A DNA stretch of 64,000 nt from Komagataeibacter sucrofermentans DSM 15973. Lineage in GTDB: Bacteria; Pseudomonadota; Alphaproteobacteria; Acetobacterales; Acetobacteraceae. Numbering within the stretch: the first letter of the stretch is position 1; the number at the start of each line of letters is the position of its first letter. The stretch spans positions 624,001 to 688,000 of the forward strand of contig NZ_CP137157.1 in NCBI RefSeq assembly GCF_040581405.1, given 5' to 3'. The position numbers and the translations under genes were made by a program. Positions 1 through 8,480 of the stretch are shown one piece after another. The notes beneath the pieces were generated by a model. It was not told the origin of the DNA, did not search any database, and saw nothing but the letters and a program-made list of their open reading frames with translations.

Positions 1-23
1 CCGGAAACCTTGATTGCTTTCGG

Positions 24-1031
24 TCAGCGTCGCCGTAATGTCCGGCCAAGCAGAGCCATGGCTGTTACGCCCGCCAGTGTCTGGATCAGGCATGCGCGAC
101 GGTACAATGCCAGTGCGCGGTACAGGTCAGCCGGGCGCAGGTCGGGCGTGCCATCGCCCACCCATGGCTCGGCCACGCGCACGCCGTTATAGGCGCGTGG
201 GCCAGACAGGCGGATGCCCAGCGCCCCCGCCATGGCCGCTTCCGGCCAGCCCGCATTGGGTGAGCGGTGGGTGCGGGCATCACGCCGCAGCACGCGCAGG
301 GAACCACGCGCATCCATGCCGGGCAGGCTCAGGGCGGCAAGGATGATCCACAGGGCGGACAGGCGCGAGGCGGGCAGGTTGACCAGATCATCAAGCCGTG
401 CCGCCGCATAGCCAAAGGCTTCATGGCGGGGCGTGCGGTGGCCGATCATGCTGTCAGCCGTATTGACTGCCTTGTAGAACACCGCCCCCGGCAACCCGCC
501 CAGCGCCATCCAGAACAGCGGGGCCACGATCCCGTCGGAGAAGTTTTCGGCCAGCGTCTCGGTGGCCGCGCGTAGCACGGCGGCCTCATCAAGCTGTTCG
601 GGGTCACGGCCCACGATGTGCGAGACTGCGCGCCGGGCGGCAGGCAGGCTGACCTGCGCCTGTTGGGCCACGGCCAGCACATGGTCATGCAGCGAGCGCT
701 GGGCCACCAGCGAACTGGCCAGCACGCCGGTCAACGGCAGGGCCAGGCTGCGCGGCAGGATGCGGCGGATGCTGCGTTCAAGGGCTATGGCGGCCAGGGT
801 TGGCACGGCCACGATCACGGCACTCGCCACAAAGCCGTTGGCCCGGCGGCGGGCGGGGGTGCGTTCGGGCGTGTTAAGGCGACGGTCCAGCCCACTGATC
901 AGGCGGCCAATCCAGATCACGGGGTGCCCGATCCGGCTGACAAGCGCCTGCGGGTAACCAGCCATGGCATCGGTGACCGAGGCCACGCATGCGGTGCTGA
1001 CAGGGCGAAGCAGAAAACGGGAAAGGCGCAT
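24..1031 (-). CDS. cobD: Adenosylcobinamide-phosphate synthase (CobD/CbiB)
   Basis: Integral membrane enzyme of late cobalamin synthesis that joins the aminopropanol arm to adenosylcobyric acid. The family hallmarks are present: an N-terminal GHPVIWIGRLI segment, the central TLAENFSDGIVAPLFW block, then KAVNTADSMIGH and the RLDDLVNLPASR stretch, with several hydrophobic helices. About 335 aa with this start, close to the usual 310-330. The frame stays open to an ATG at 1148, but that 39-residue extension is Arg/Lys rich and unlike the family, so the internal ATG is preferred. It is the only cobalamin gene visible; any partners would lie left of position 1. No cobalamin riboswitch was recognised upstream. 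Family assignment is strong; the exact start is uncertain. Confidence 0.88.
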   Translation of the reverse strand: MRLSRFLLRPVSTACVASVTDAMAGYPQALVSRIGHPVIWIGRLISGLDRRLNTPERTPARRRANGFVASAVIVAVPTLAAIALERSIRRILPRSLALPLTGVLASSLVAQRSLHDHVLAVAQQAQVSLPAARRAVSHIVGRDPEQLDEAAVLRAATETLAENFSDGIVAPLFWMALGGLPGAVFYKAVNTADSMIGHRTPRHEAFGYAAARLDDLVNLPASRLSALWIILAALSLPGMDARGSLRVLRRDARTHRSPNAGWPEAAMAGALGIRLSGPRAYNGVRVAEPWVGDGTPDLRPADLYRALALYRRACLIQTLAGVTAMALLGRTLRRR

Positions 1032-1420
1032 GCCCGATGGATATTGCGCCCCCTGCACACGGTCAAGGGAGGCGATAACGGACGATGCGCGGGTTTTCCG
1101 CCATGGCGCGTGAACGTGCTTTTGGCGGGCAATGCAGGTCCTGCGCATGGCAGATATAGGACTTATGGGGTTCTATTGCTGCATGTGAGGTAATTATAGT
1201 GGTGACAACTGTGGGACTGAAATCTTTTTAAGGTATATGTAAAAAACTACAATAAAAATAACCTGTATTTTATTGGCAGAATAATACGGAAAAGGGAAGC
1301 CGTGGCCAGACTTCAAAAAAACGGCAGGCCTGCCGCGCGCGTGTGGACCGTTGATGCCACAACCATCCGGCCATGGGGTCGAATATCAGGATGAATGTCG
1401 CTGTGATCTACGGGAAAGAA
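1032..1420. other. AT-rich divergent intergenic region
   Basis: Non-coding stretch between the divergent cobD and lipoprotein genes. The part from about 1190 to 1300 is strikingly AT rich against the GC-rich surroundings, with A and T runs (for example around 1238-1275). It probably holds the promoter of the lipoprotein gene, but no pair of -35/-10 boxes stands out clearly enough to mark. If cobD uses the upstream ATG at 1148, the left 117 bases would be coding. Confidence 0.4.
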
Positions 1421-2053
1421 ATGCGTCATAACAATAAAATTAAAAAACTGTTTTTTCCAATGCTGATTTTACCACTTCTTGGTGGCTGCATTCATCCGCA
1501 CCCACCTGCAATGCCATTCAACAGCAGTGAGGTGGCATGGGCGCAAAAGCCGGGTCATGCGGCCATCAGGGGGTGTGTCAGTGGGGCAATATTTACAAAA
1601 CAGACGTCTACGCCCATGACTTTTGGAAATGAAACGGTCTATACGTTTCATGATGTACCGAGTTCCATCATGCAGATACCGCGAGGCCATTTTACAGTAG
1701 AGCTGCTTCCGGAAAGTGAATATATGCATGCGCTGTCAAAAAAGATGGAGTTTTACAGTACCCGGCTTATCGGCCCCACGGCCGTAAATGATCCCCGTTG
1801 GGTTGATCCGTCGGTGCTGTCTTTCATCCGGCGTATTTCCTGCCCGGTTGCCGGTCCGGATATCTGTACGTCTGTTGGTCATTTTCTCTGGACCAATCTT
1901 CCCGCGGGTCAGTGGTATATCGTTACGTCATATGACGCAGCAAACGTAGATGACAGTAGTGTCGTTGATGTACAGAAAATAACCACGGTTGACGGCAAGA
2001 CGGTTCCGTTTCTTTCATGGACCGGCACGAGAAGGGTCCTATGCAGTTCGTGA
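1421..2053 (+). CDS. Putative lipoprotein of unknown function
   Basis: About 210 aa. The N-terminus is a classical lipoprotein signal: a Lys/Arg-rich start (MRHNNKIKK), a hydrophobic core, and LLGGC with the lipidated Cys at about residue 23, so the mature protein should be anchored to a membrane facing the periplasm. In-frame ATGs lie at 1373 and 1391, but only the start at 1421 puts the signal peptide at the N-terminus, with GGGA five bases upstream. The mature part contains several cysteines and no domain I recognise. Its base composition and codon use are clearly more AT rich than the neighbours, which suggests an accessory or recently acquired gene. Function unknown. Confidence 0.7.
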   Translation: MRHNNKIKKLFFPMLILPLLGGCIHPHPPAMPFNSSEVAWAQKPGHAAIRGCVSGAIFTKQTSTPMTFGNETVYTFHDVPSSIMQIPRGHFTVELLPESEYMHALSKKMEFYSTRLIGPTAVNDPRWVDPSVLSFIRRISCPVAGPDICTSVGHFLWTNLPAGQWYIVTSYDAANVDDSSVVDVQKITTVDGKTVPFLSWTGTRRVLCSS

Positions 2054-2214
2054 AGCCTGCCACGGGCGGATGACACCACGACCCCGGCATATTCCCTGTG
2101 CCGCGCCTTAAATCCCGGATCATTTTTTCTTGCATTAAGGGAAATCATGCAAAAGGCTGCTAGGCAGCCTGTCCTGCCTCACGGATAAAGTGAGGGCAGG
2201 AGGCCGGTAGAGGC

Positions 2215-2934
2215 ATGGCGTCAGGGGGAAGGCAGTTTTTGGGTATCAACGGTTCAGGGTTCATTTCATCGCGGCGGCGCTTCATGCAGGGGCTGGCTGG
2301 TGTTGCTACCTGCGGCACGGTATCTGCTTCCGGCACGGGGGCGGCCGCTCCGCCAAAGGCATACACGCCGGTTTTCTTTAACGTGGCGGAATGGAATTTT
2401 CTCCTGGCCGCCTGTGATCGCCTGATCCCGGCTGATGCCAGCGGCCCCGGCGCGTTGGCACTCAACGTGCCCCGCTTCATCGACCAGCAGATGACCACGC
2501 CCTACGCGCAGGGCGCACAATGGTACATGGCCGGCCCCTTCGTGCAGGGACCGGATAATCTGGGCTACCAGTTGCCTTACCCCCCGCGCGACCTGTACCG
2601 CCACGGCATCGCAGGCATGGATGCGCATGCCACCACCCGCCACGCCAGACCCTTTGCGGCCCTCGCGCCCGATGTGCAGGATGACCTGCTGCGGGCTGCC
2701 GAAGGCGGCAAGCTGGTGTTTGGCGATGTGCCATCGGCTGCGTTTTTCGATCAGCTTCTGGCCAATGTGATGGAAGGCGCGTTCAGCGACCCCATTCATG
2801 GTGGCAATACTGGTCTTGGCGGCTGGGCCATGCTGGGCTTTCCCGGCGCGCGGGCGGATTTCATGGATTGGGTGGACCGCTACGGGGCGCATTACCCGCT
2901 GGGCAGTGTCTCCATAACGGGGGAAACGGCATGA
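2215..2934 (+). CDS. FAD-dependent membrane dehydrogenase, small subunit (gluconate 2-dehydrogenase subunit 3 family)
   Basis: Small subunit of a three-subunit flavin/cytochrome dehydrogenase of the type that oxidises gluconate, 2-ketogluconate, sorbitol or glucose at the outer face of the cytoplasmic membrane. 239 aa. A twin-arginine motif (SRRRFMQG, about residues 19-26) followed by a hydrophobic, Ala-rich stretch indicates Tat export, known in this family to carry the folded large subunit with it. The body has the family pattern of an FFNVAEWNFLLAACDRLIPAD-like start and an FDQLLANVMEGAFSDP block. An AGGAGG Shine-Dalgarno lies at 2199-2204. Its stop overlaps the large-subunit start (ATGA). 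The substrate cannot be read from the sequence. Confidence 0.9.
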   Translation: MASGGRQFLGINGSGFISSRRRFMQGLAGVATCGTVSASGTGAAAPPKAYTPVFFNVAEWNFLLAACDRLIPADASGPGALALNVPRFIDQQMTTPYAQGAQWYMAGPFVQGPDNLGYQLPYPPRDLYRHGIAGMDAHATTRHARPFAALAPDVQDDLLRAAEGGKLVFGDVPSAAFFDQLLANVMEGAFSDPIHGGNTGLGGWAMLGFPGARADFMDWVDRYGAHYPLGSVSITGETA

Positions 2935-4718
2935 GCGATGATGCACGCAAACTCGGGCAGGTTGACGTAGTGGTGGTGGGCGGCGGTTGGGCGGGGTCCA
3001 TCATGGCCAAGGAAATGACCGAGGCCGGGCGCTCGGTTGTCATGCTCGAACGCGGACCCGACCGGAGCACGGCGGGGGAGGGGGCCTATCCGGCCTCAAT
3101 CGACGAGCTTGAGGCCAATTTCCGCTACAAACTGTTCCAGGACCTTTCCAAAAATACCGTCACCATCCGCAACAACGGCAACCAGACGGCGCTGCCCTAT
3201 CGGCGCATGGCCGCCTTTTTGCCGGGCGAGGGCGTGGGTGGGGCGGGGCTGCACTGGTCGGGCGTGCATTTCCGCATCCCGCCCGATGACCTGCGCCTGC
3301 GCTCGCGCGTGATCGAGAGATACGGCGCCAAATTCATCCCCGAAGGCATGAACCTTCAGGATTACGGCGTGACCTATGAGGAACTCGAACCCTTTTTTGA
3401 CAAGGCCGAGAAAGTGTTCGGCACCTCGGGCGAGGCCTATAAGGTCAATGGCCAGGTCGTGGGGCAGGGCAATGTGTTCGCACCCTCGCGCTCGGATCAT
3501 TTCCCCCTGCCGCCGCTCAAGGATGTCTATACTGCCCACCTGTTCCGCAAGGCGGCGGCGGAAGTGGGTTTTCATCCCTATTCGCTGCCCGCGGCCAATG
3601 CCTCGCAGCAATATACCAACCCGTATGGGGTGCAGATGGGGCCGTGCAATTTCTGTGGTTATTGCAGCGGCTATGCCTGTTACATGTATTCCAAGGCCTC
3701 GCCCAACGTGAACATCCTGCCGGTGCTGCGCAGACATCCGTTGTTCGAGCTTCGGCCCAACTGCCATGTGCTCAGGGTGGAACGCGACAGCACGGGCAAA
3801 CGCGCCACGGGTGTTACCTATACCGATGCCGATGGCAAGGTCGTGACCCAGCCTGCGGAAATGGTGATCCTGACCGCCTTCCAGTTCCATAACGTGCGGC
3901 TGATGCTGCTTTCGGGCATTGGCAAGCCGTATGACCCGCTCAAGAACGAAGGCGTTGTGGGGCGCAATTTTGTCTACCAGAACGTAACCACCAGCACGGT
4001 GTGGCTCGACCCGAAGGTGGAGACCAACCAGTATATCGGCGCAGGCGGCGGCGGCGTTGCGTTTGATGACTTCAACAGCGAGAACTTTGACCACGGGCCG
4101 CTCGGCTTCGTGGGTGGTTCGCCGGTGTGGGTCAACCAGGCAGGGGTCAGGGCCATTGCGGCGGCACATTCCGGCGGCCCGCCGGGCACGCCACGCTGGG
4201 GCAGTGCGTGGAAGGCGGGCATGATCGACACCTATCGCCACTCCCTGCGCATCGACGCGCATGGGGCGAACATGGCTTACCGCGATGTCTATCTCGATCT
4301 CGACCCGACATGGAAGGACGCCTACGGCCAGCCGCTGCTGCGCATGACGTTTGACTGGAAGGACAACGACATCCGCATGAACCGCTACGTGGTGGATAAA
4401 ATTGGTGACGTGGCGAAAGCCATGGGCGCGCGTGACGTGCATCTGACCAGGCGTGAATTCGGCAGGCCATTCGATACGCGCCAGTACCAGACCACCCATC
4501 TGGGTGGTGGCGCCGTGATGGGCACGGACCCGCAGACAAGCGCGCTTAACCGCTACATGCAGTCATGGGATGTGCATAATGTGTTCGTGATCGGGGCCAA
4601 CGCCTTCCCGCAGGGCACGGGCTACAACCCCACCGGCATGGTCGCGGCCCTGGCCTACTGGGCGGCGCACCACATCCGCACCACCTACCTTGCCCATCCC
4701 GGCCCGCTGGCCGGATGA
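2931..4718 (+). CDS. GMC-type FAD dehydrogenase large subunit (gluconate 2-dehydrogenase-like)
   Basis: Catalytic flavoprotein, 595 aa, of the complex begun by the gene before. N-terminal Rossmann FAD-binding motif VVVGGGWAGS at about residues 14-23. The C-terminal GMC active-site region has THLGGG (catalytic His) and GTGYNPTGM (Asn). A cysteine cluster at residues 239, 242, 245 and 250 (CNFCGYCSGYAC) resembles the region that in characterised FAD glucose and fructose dehydrogenases carries a 3Fe-4S cluster; that role is inferred here. No signal peptide, consistent with piggy-back Tat export by the small subunit. The start is the ATG of an ATGA overlap with the upstream stop, and its own stop overlaps the cytochrome start in the same way. 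Known relatives produce 2-keto- or 2,5-diketogluconate, or fructose from sorbitol; which one applies is open. Confidence 0.92.
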   Translation: MSDDARKLGQVDVVVVGGGWAGSIMAKEMTEAGRSVVMLERGPDRSTAGEGAYPASIDELEANFRYKLFQDLSKNTVTIRNNGNQTALPYRRMAAFLPGEGVGGAGLHWSGVHFRIPPDDLRLRSRVIERYGAKFIPEGMNLQDYGVTYEELEPFFDKAEKVFGTSGEAYKVNGQVVGQGNVFAPSRSDHFPLPPLKDVYTAHLFRKAAAEVGFHPYSLPAANASQQYTNPYGVQMGPCNFCGYCSGYACYMYSKASPNVNILPVLRRHPLFELRPNCHVLRVERDSTGKRATGVTYTDADGKVVTQPAEMVILTAFQFHNVRLMLLSGIGKPYDPLKNEGVVGRNFVYQNVTTSTVWLDPKVETNQYIGAGGGGVAFDDFNSENFDHGPLGFVGGSPVWVNQAGVRAIAAAHSGGPPGTPRWGSAWKAGMIDTYRHSLRIDAHGANMAYRDVYLDLDPTWKDAYGQPLLRMTFDWKDNDIRMNRYVVDKIGDVAKAMGARDVHLTRREFGRPFDTRQYQTTHLGGGAVMGTDPQTSALNRYMQSWDVHNVFVIGANAFPQGTGYNPTGMVAALAYWAAHHIRTTYLAHPGPLAG

Positions 4719-6061
4719 GGGGGGTATGGAAATCCGGGCTGCGCCTCATGGCCGCAGTCCTGCTGGTCCTGTCGGCTCGGGGTGCCCCGCCTGCGCGGGC
4801 GCAGGAGGCGCAGGCTCCGGCAGATCTGGTCACGCGTGGGGAATATGTGGCCGAGGCGGCGGATTGCGGCGCCTGCCACACCGTGCCCGGTGGCCCGCAC
4901 TTTGCAGGCGGGATGGCCTTTCACCTGCCCACCGGCACGCTGTATGCGCCCAACATCACGCCGGATGCAAAGGCGGGGATCGGCCAGTATTCCGAAGCCG
5001 AATTCATCCGCGCCATACGCAATGGCATCCGCCGCGACGGGGCCACGCTGTACCCGGCCATGCCCTATCCCTCCTACGCCCGCATGACCGATGACGACCT
5101 GCATGCGCTTTATGCCTATTTCATGCAGGGGGTTAAGCCTGTCGCTACGCCGGTGGTGCAGGATGGCATGCACTGGCCGTTGTCCATGCGCTGGCCGCTC
5201 ACGGTATGGCGCAGGCTGTTTGCCCCTGATCCGGCGGCAACGCTAAAGGGGGCTACGGCGCGTAATTTCCCCGACCCGGTGGTGGCGCGCGGGGCCTATC
5301 TGGTCGAAGGGCCAGGCCATTGCGGGGCCTGCCACACGCCGCGCGCCGTGACCATGCAGGAAAAAGCCCTGACGGCGGAGGATGGTGCGCTCTACCTGTC
5401 TGGCGGGGCCCCGGTTGATGGCTGGCGGCCTGTCAGCCTGCGTGGCGAGAACCGTACCGGGCTGGGGCGGTGGAGCGAGCAGGATATCGTGCGCTTTCTG
5501 GCCACCGGGCGCATGCCACTTGGTGCTGCCTTTGGGGGCATGACCGATGCCATCAACCACGGCACCCAGCACATGACGGCGGATGACCAACTCGCCATTG
5601 CCCGCTACCTCAAGACCCTCTCGCCCACAACACCTGCAAAGGCGCCGGGCTGGGCATATGACCCTGCCGCCACCAATGCCCTGCGCGCGGGTGATATGGG
5701 CGCGCGCGGCGCGCGGCATTACGTGGATAGCTGTGCCGCCTGCCACCGCACCGACGGGCACGGCTACCCCACAACCTTCCCGCCGCTGGCGGGCAACCCG
5801 GTGGTGATGGACCCGACACCGGATTCGCTCATTCGCATCGTGCTGGAGGGCAATACGCTGCGGGCGACGAAGCAGGCCCCTTCCGCCTTTGTCATGCCCG
5901 GTTTTGCCGCCCGCATGGATGATGCGGCGGTGGCCGATACCGTAAGCTTCATCCGCGCCGCATGGGGTAATGATGCGCCTGCTGTGAATGTGGCCGATGT
6001 TGCGCGCATCCGGCGCAGCCTGTCGCCTGAACACCCGCCCGCCTCGCTGCCCATGAACTGA
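4715..6061 (+). CDS. Tri-haem cytochrome c subunit of the membrane dehydrogenase
   Basis: Electron-transfer subunit, 448 aa, that passes electrons from the flavin subunit to ubiquinone. Sec signal peptide at residues 1-30 (hydrophobic core LMAAVLLVLS, then AQA-like cleavage region). Three c-type haem sites are visible: CGACH near residue 51, CGACH near 203 and CAACH near 340, each starting a cytochrome c domain, as in gluconate, sorbitol and alcohol dehydrogenase cytochrome subunits. The C-terminus is polar, as in the family where membrane attachment is by an amphipathic end. It starts in an ATGA overlap with the large subunit, so the three genes are translationally coupled. Haem attachment would depend on the ccm operon at 34.1-39.5 kb. 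Confidence 0.93.
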   Translation: MRGVWKSGLRLMAAVLLVLSARGAPPARAQEAQAPADLVTRGEYVAEAADCGACHTVPGGPHFAGGMAFHLPTGTLYAPNITPDAKAGIGQYSEAEFIRAIRNGIRRDGATLYPAMPYPSYARMTDDDLHALYAYFMQGVKPVATPVVQDGMHWPLSMRWPLTVWRRLFAPDPAATLKGATARNFPDPVVARGAYLVEGPGHCGACHTPRAVTMQEKALTAEDGALYLSGGAPVDGWRPVSLRGENRTGLGRWSEQDIVRFLATGRMPLGAAFGGMTDAINHGTQHMTADDQLAIARYLKTLSPTTPAKAPGWAYDPAATNALRAGDMGARGARHYVDSCAACHRTDGHGYPTTFPPLAGNPVVMDPTPDSLIRIVLEGNTLRATKQAPSAFVMPGFAARMDDAAVADTVSFIRAAWGNDAPAVNVADVARIRRSLSPEHPPASLPMN

Positions 6062-6153
6062 TTGTGAACGCCATGCGGCGCGTGGCGCGATTGCCCTTGC
6101 GGTCCTGACTTGCATGAATGGGCGCGGGCCGCACAAACCGGGGGAGAATATCC

Positions 6154-7359
6154 ATGACCATGCACAGGCGTGATCTGCTGTTCGGTGCGGCTCTCGTGGC
6201 GGTAGCGGGTTCTGCTTCCCTGGCGCAGGCGGCTGAACCCGCGCAGATGCCCATCAATCACGACCATGGCGCCGCCCCCGAAGGCCCGTTCGAGATCGTG
6301 GCCCGTTTCGATGGTCCCGGCCCGTCGGGCATTGCGGTCACGGGCGGGCGGGTGTTCGTGGGGTTTCCGCGCCATGCGGTCAACCACAGGGGCGCGACGC
6401 TGGCCGAACTGAAAAATGGCCGTCTTCTGCCCTATCCCGATGCCGCTACCGCCATGCCCTCAGGCCGGCCGCCTGCCACCCGGCTCATGTCCATCCACGG
6501 CATGACCACCGATGCGAAGGGGCGGCTCTGGGCCATTGATGATGGCAAGCTGGCAGGCGAGCCACTGGCGGCGGGGGCGGCCAAGGTGATCGGCATCGAC
6601 CCGGCCACCAACCACATCTTCGCCAGTATCGTGCTGACTGCGCCCACCCTCCTGCCCGACAGCCACATGAACGACCTGCGCGTGGACCTGACGCATGGAC
6701 CGCAGGGCACGGTGTTCATTACCGATTCCTCGTTTGGCCAGTCGCCCGCCCTCGTGGTGGTGGATGTAGCGAGTGGCCGCCAGCGCCGGGTGCTGGCAAG
6801 TCACCCCTCCATTCAGGCCGAACACCCCTTCATGGCGGTGGTGGAGGGGCGGCCGCTGGTGTTTGACCCGCCTGCGCACAAGCCTGCCTTTGTCTCGGGC
6901 GGGGTGGATGGCATCACGCTCTCGCCCGACAGCGCCACGCTGTATTACAGCCCGCTGACCAGCAGGCGGCTGTACAGTATTCCCACCGCCCTGCTGGCCG
7001 ATTTTGACAAAACCGATGCGCAGCTTGCCGCAGCCATAAGCGATCTGGGCGAAAAGGGTGTGGCTGACGGGCTGGCCACTGATGCGCAGGGCCGCATCTA
7101 CACCACCAATTTCGAGCATGACGCCATCTTCCGCCGCAATACCGATGGCTCGTTCGACACCATGGTGCGCGACCCGCGCGTGCTCTCGCCCGATGGCATT
7201 TTTGTTGATGGCACCATGGTTTACTGCACGCTGGGCCAGTGGAACCGCCTTGGTGGCCTCAACGGGGGCCATGATCTGCGCGTGCCGCCCTATTACCTGA
7301 TCCGCTTCCCCACCGATGCGCCAGCACCGGTTGATGCCACAAAGCCCTTGCCGGGTTAG
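6154..7359 (+). CDS. Exported MRJP/yellow-family beta-propeller protein
   Basis: About 401 aa. The N-terminus MTMHRRDLLFGAALVAVAG has a Tat-like RRDLLFG motif and a signal peptide ending near AQAAEP. The body matches the major royal jelly protein/yellow fold: PSGIAVTGGRVFVGFPR, SIHGMTTDAKGRLWAIDDG, MNDLRVD, FITDSSFGQSPALVVVDV, GGVDGITLSPDSATLYYSPLTSRRLYSIPT, GVADGLATDAQGRIYTTNFEHDAI. A GGGGAG Shine-Dalgarno precedes the ATG. The gene lies 92 bp behind the cytochrome subunit on the same strand, so a joint transcript is likely. Bacterial members are mostly uncharacterised; the related SMP-30 propellers are lactonases, so a role on a lactone product of the dehydrogenase is an attractive but unproven inference. 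Confidence 0.82.
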   Translation: MTMHRRDLLFGAALVAVAGSASLAQAAEPAQMPINHDHGAAPEGPFEIVARFDGPGPSGIAVTGGRVFVGFPRHAVNHRGATLAELKNGRLLPYPDAATAMPSGRPPATRLMSIHGMTTDAKGRLWAIDDGKLAGEPLAAGAAKVIGIDPATNHIFASIVLTAPTLLPDSHMNDLRVDLTHGPQGTVFITDSSFGQSPALVVVDVASGRQRRVLASHPSIQAEHPFMAVVEGRPLVFDPPAHKPAFVSGGVDGITLSPDSATLYYSPLTSRRLYSIPTALLADFDKTDAQLAAAISDLGEKGVADGLATDAQGRIYTTNFEHDAIFRRNTDGSFDTMVRDPRVLSPDGIFVDGTMVYCTLGQWNRLGGLNGGHDLRVPPYYLIRFPTDAPAPVDATKPLPG

Positions 7360-7403
7360 TTGCCCCTTTCCCCCGGCGCTGAATTGCGGCAACAATCGTG
7401 GCC

Positions 7404-8480
7404 ATGAATATTATGTCGCGCATGATCCTGCCCCTGATGCGGCGCCTGGAGCCCGAGGCCGCCCATCATATTGCTCTTGATGCCCTGCAACTTGGCCTTG
7501 GCGGCGTCTCCTGCCCCGGTAATGACGACCCGGCGCTGTCCGTCCGCGCCATGGGGCTGCGCTTTCCCAACCCCATCGGCATGGCGGCGGGGTTTGACAA
7601 GAACGCCGTGGTGGTGCGCCCGCTCACGCGCGCGGGCTTCGGCTTTGTCGAGGCCGGCACCGTCACTCCGCGCCCGCAGCCCGGCAACCCGCAGCCGCGC
7701 CTGTTCCGCCTGACCGAAGACCGCGCCATCATCAACCGCATGGGCTTCAACAACCAGGGCATCGACCGCTTTGCCGTGCGCATGGCGCGGCTGCATCGCG
7801 TGTCCTCGCCGCGCCGCAAGCCCGGCGCGCAGGTGCCGGTGGGGGCCAACCTTGGCATCAACAAGGTGGGTGCAGACCCCGAGCGCGATTACCCCATGCT
7901 GGTGGGGCGCGTTAAGCACTATGCCGATTATATCGTCATCAACCTGTCATCGCCCAACACGCCGGGGCTGCGCGACCTGCTTGAGGCATCACGGCTCAAG
8001 GGCATTCTTGACGCCATCAATGCAGCCCACCCCGAGCGCCCGCCGCTGCTGGTCAAGATCTCGCCCGATATCGCGCATGATGATGTCGAAGCCGTGGTCG
8101 AGGCCGCCATTGCCGGCGGCGCGCAGGGGCTGATCGTGTCCAACACCACCATCTCGCGCCCGGCGGGGCTGCTCAGCCCCTACGCTACCGAGACCGGAGG
8201 GCTGTCGGGCCGCCCGCTGCGCCCGCTGGCGCAGGACATGCTGACCCGCGTGGCGAAGGTGGCGGCAGGCCGCGTGGCGCTGGTGGCCAGCGGTGGCATC
8301 GAGACCGGCGTGGACATTCTCGACCGGGTCAAGGCCGGGGCCGACCTTGTGCAGATCTATACGGCTTATGTGTACGAAGGGCCGGGCATTCTCAAGCGCC
8401 TCAAGGCCGAGACGCTCCGCGCCCTGCGGGCCGAAGGTTTCGAGACGCTGGCCGATGCCAAAGGGGCCGCCCTTAAATGA
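7404..8480 (+). CDS. pyrD: Dihydroorotate dehydrogenase (quinone), class 2
   Basis: Fourth step of pyrimidine synthesis: oxidation of dihydroorotate to orotate with quinone as acceptor, at the inner membrane. About 358 aa, the usual length of class 2 enzymes. The N-terminal amphipathic segment (RMILPLMRRLEPEAAHHIALDAL) is the membrane/quinone tunnel region. Conserved FMN/substrate blocks: NPIGMAAGFDKNA, GFGFVEAGTVTPRPQPGNPQPRLFRL, INRMGFNNQG, GANLGINK, INLSSPNTPGLR with the catalytic Ser region, VKISPD, LIVSNTT, GGLSGRPL, ALVASGGIETG and YTAYVYEGPGI. A GTG at 7398 is an alternative start. It overlaps the next gene by 4 bp. Confidence 0.96.
   Translation: MNIMSRMILPLMRRLEPEAAHHIALDALQLGLGGVSCPGNDDPALSVRAMGLRFPNPIGMAAGFDKNAVVVRPLTRAGFGFVEAGTVTPRPQPGNPQPRLFRLTEDRAIINRMGFNNQGIDRFAVRMARLHRVSSPRRKPGAQVPVGANLGINKVGADPERDYPMLVGRVKHYADYIVINLSSPNTPGLRDLLEASRLKGILDAINAAHPERPPLLVKISPDIAHDDVEAVVEAAIAGGAQGLIVSNTTISRPAGLLSPYATETGGLSGRPLRPLAQDMLTRVAKVAAGRVALVASGGIETGVDILDRVKAGADLVQIYTAYVYEGPGILKRLKAETLRALRAEGFETLADAKGAALK

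Noticed and set aside
1149-1370. Cobalamin riboswitch upstream of cobD
   Set aside because: No B12-box-like conserved block or multi-stem structure was seen on the minus strand upstream of the gene.
3096-4499. 467-codon open frame on the minus strand
   Set aside because: It lies wholly antisense to the dehydrogenase large subunit, its protein is rich in His, Arg and Ala with no domain, and the GC-rich third-position bias makes such antisense frames common here.
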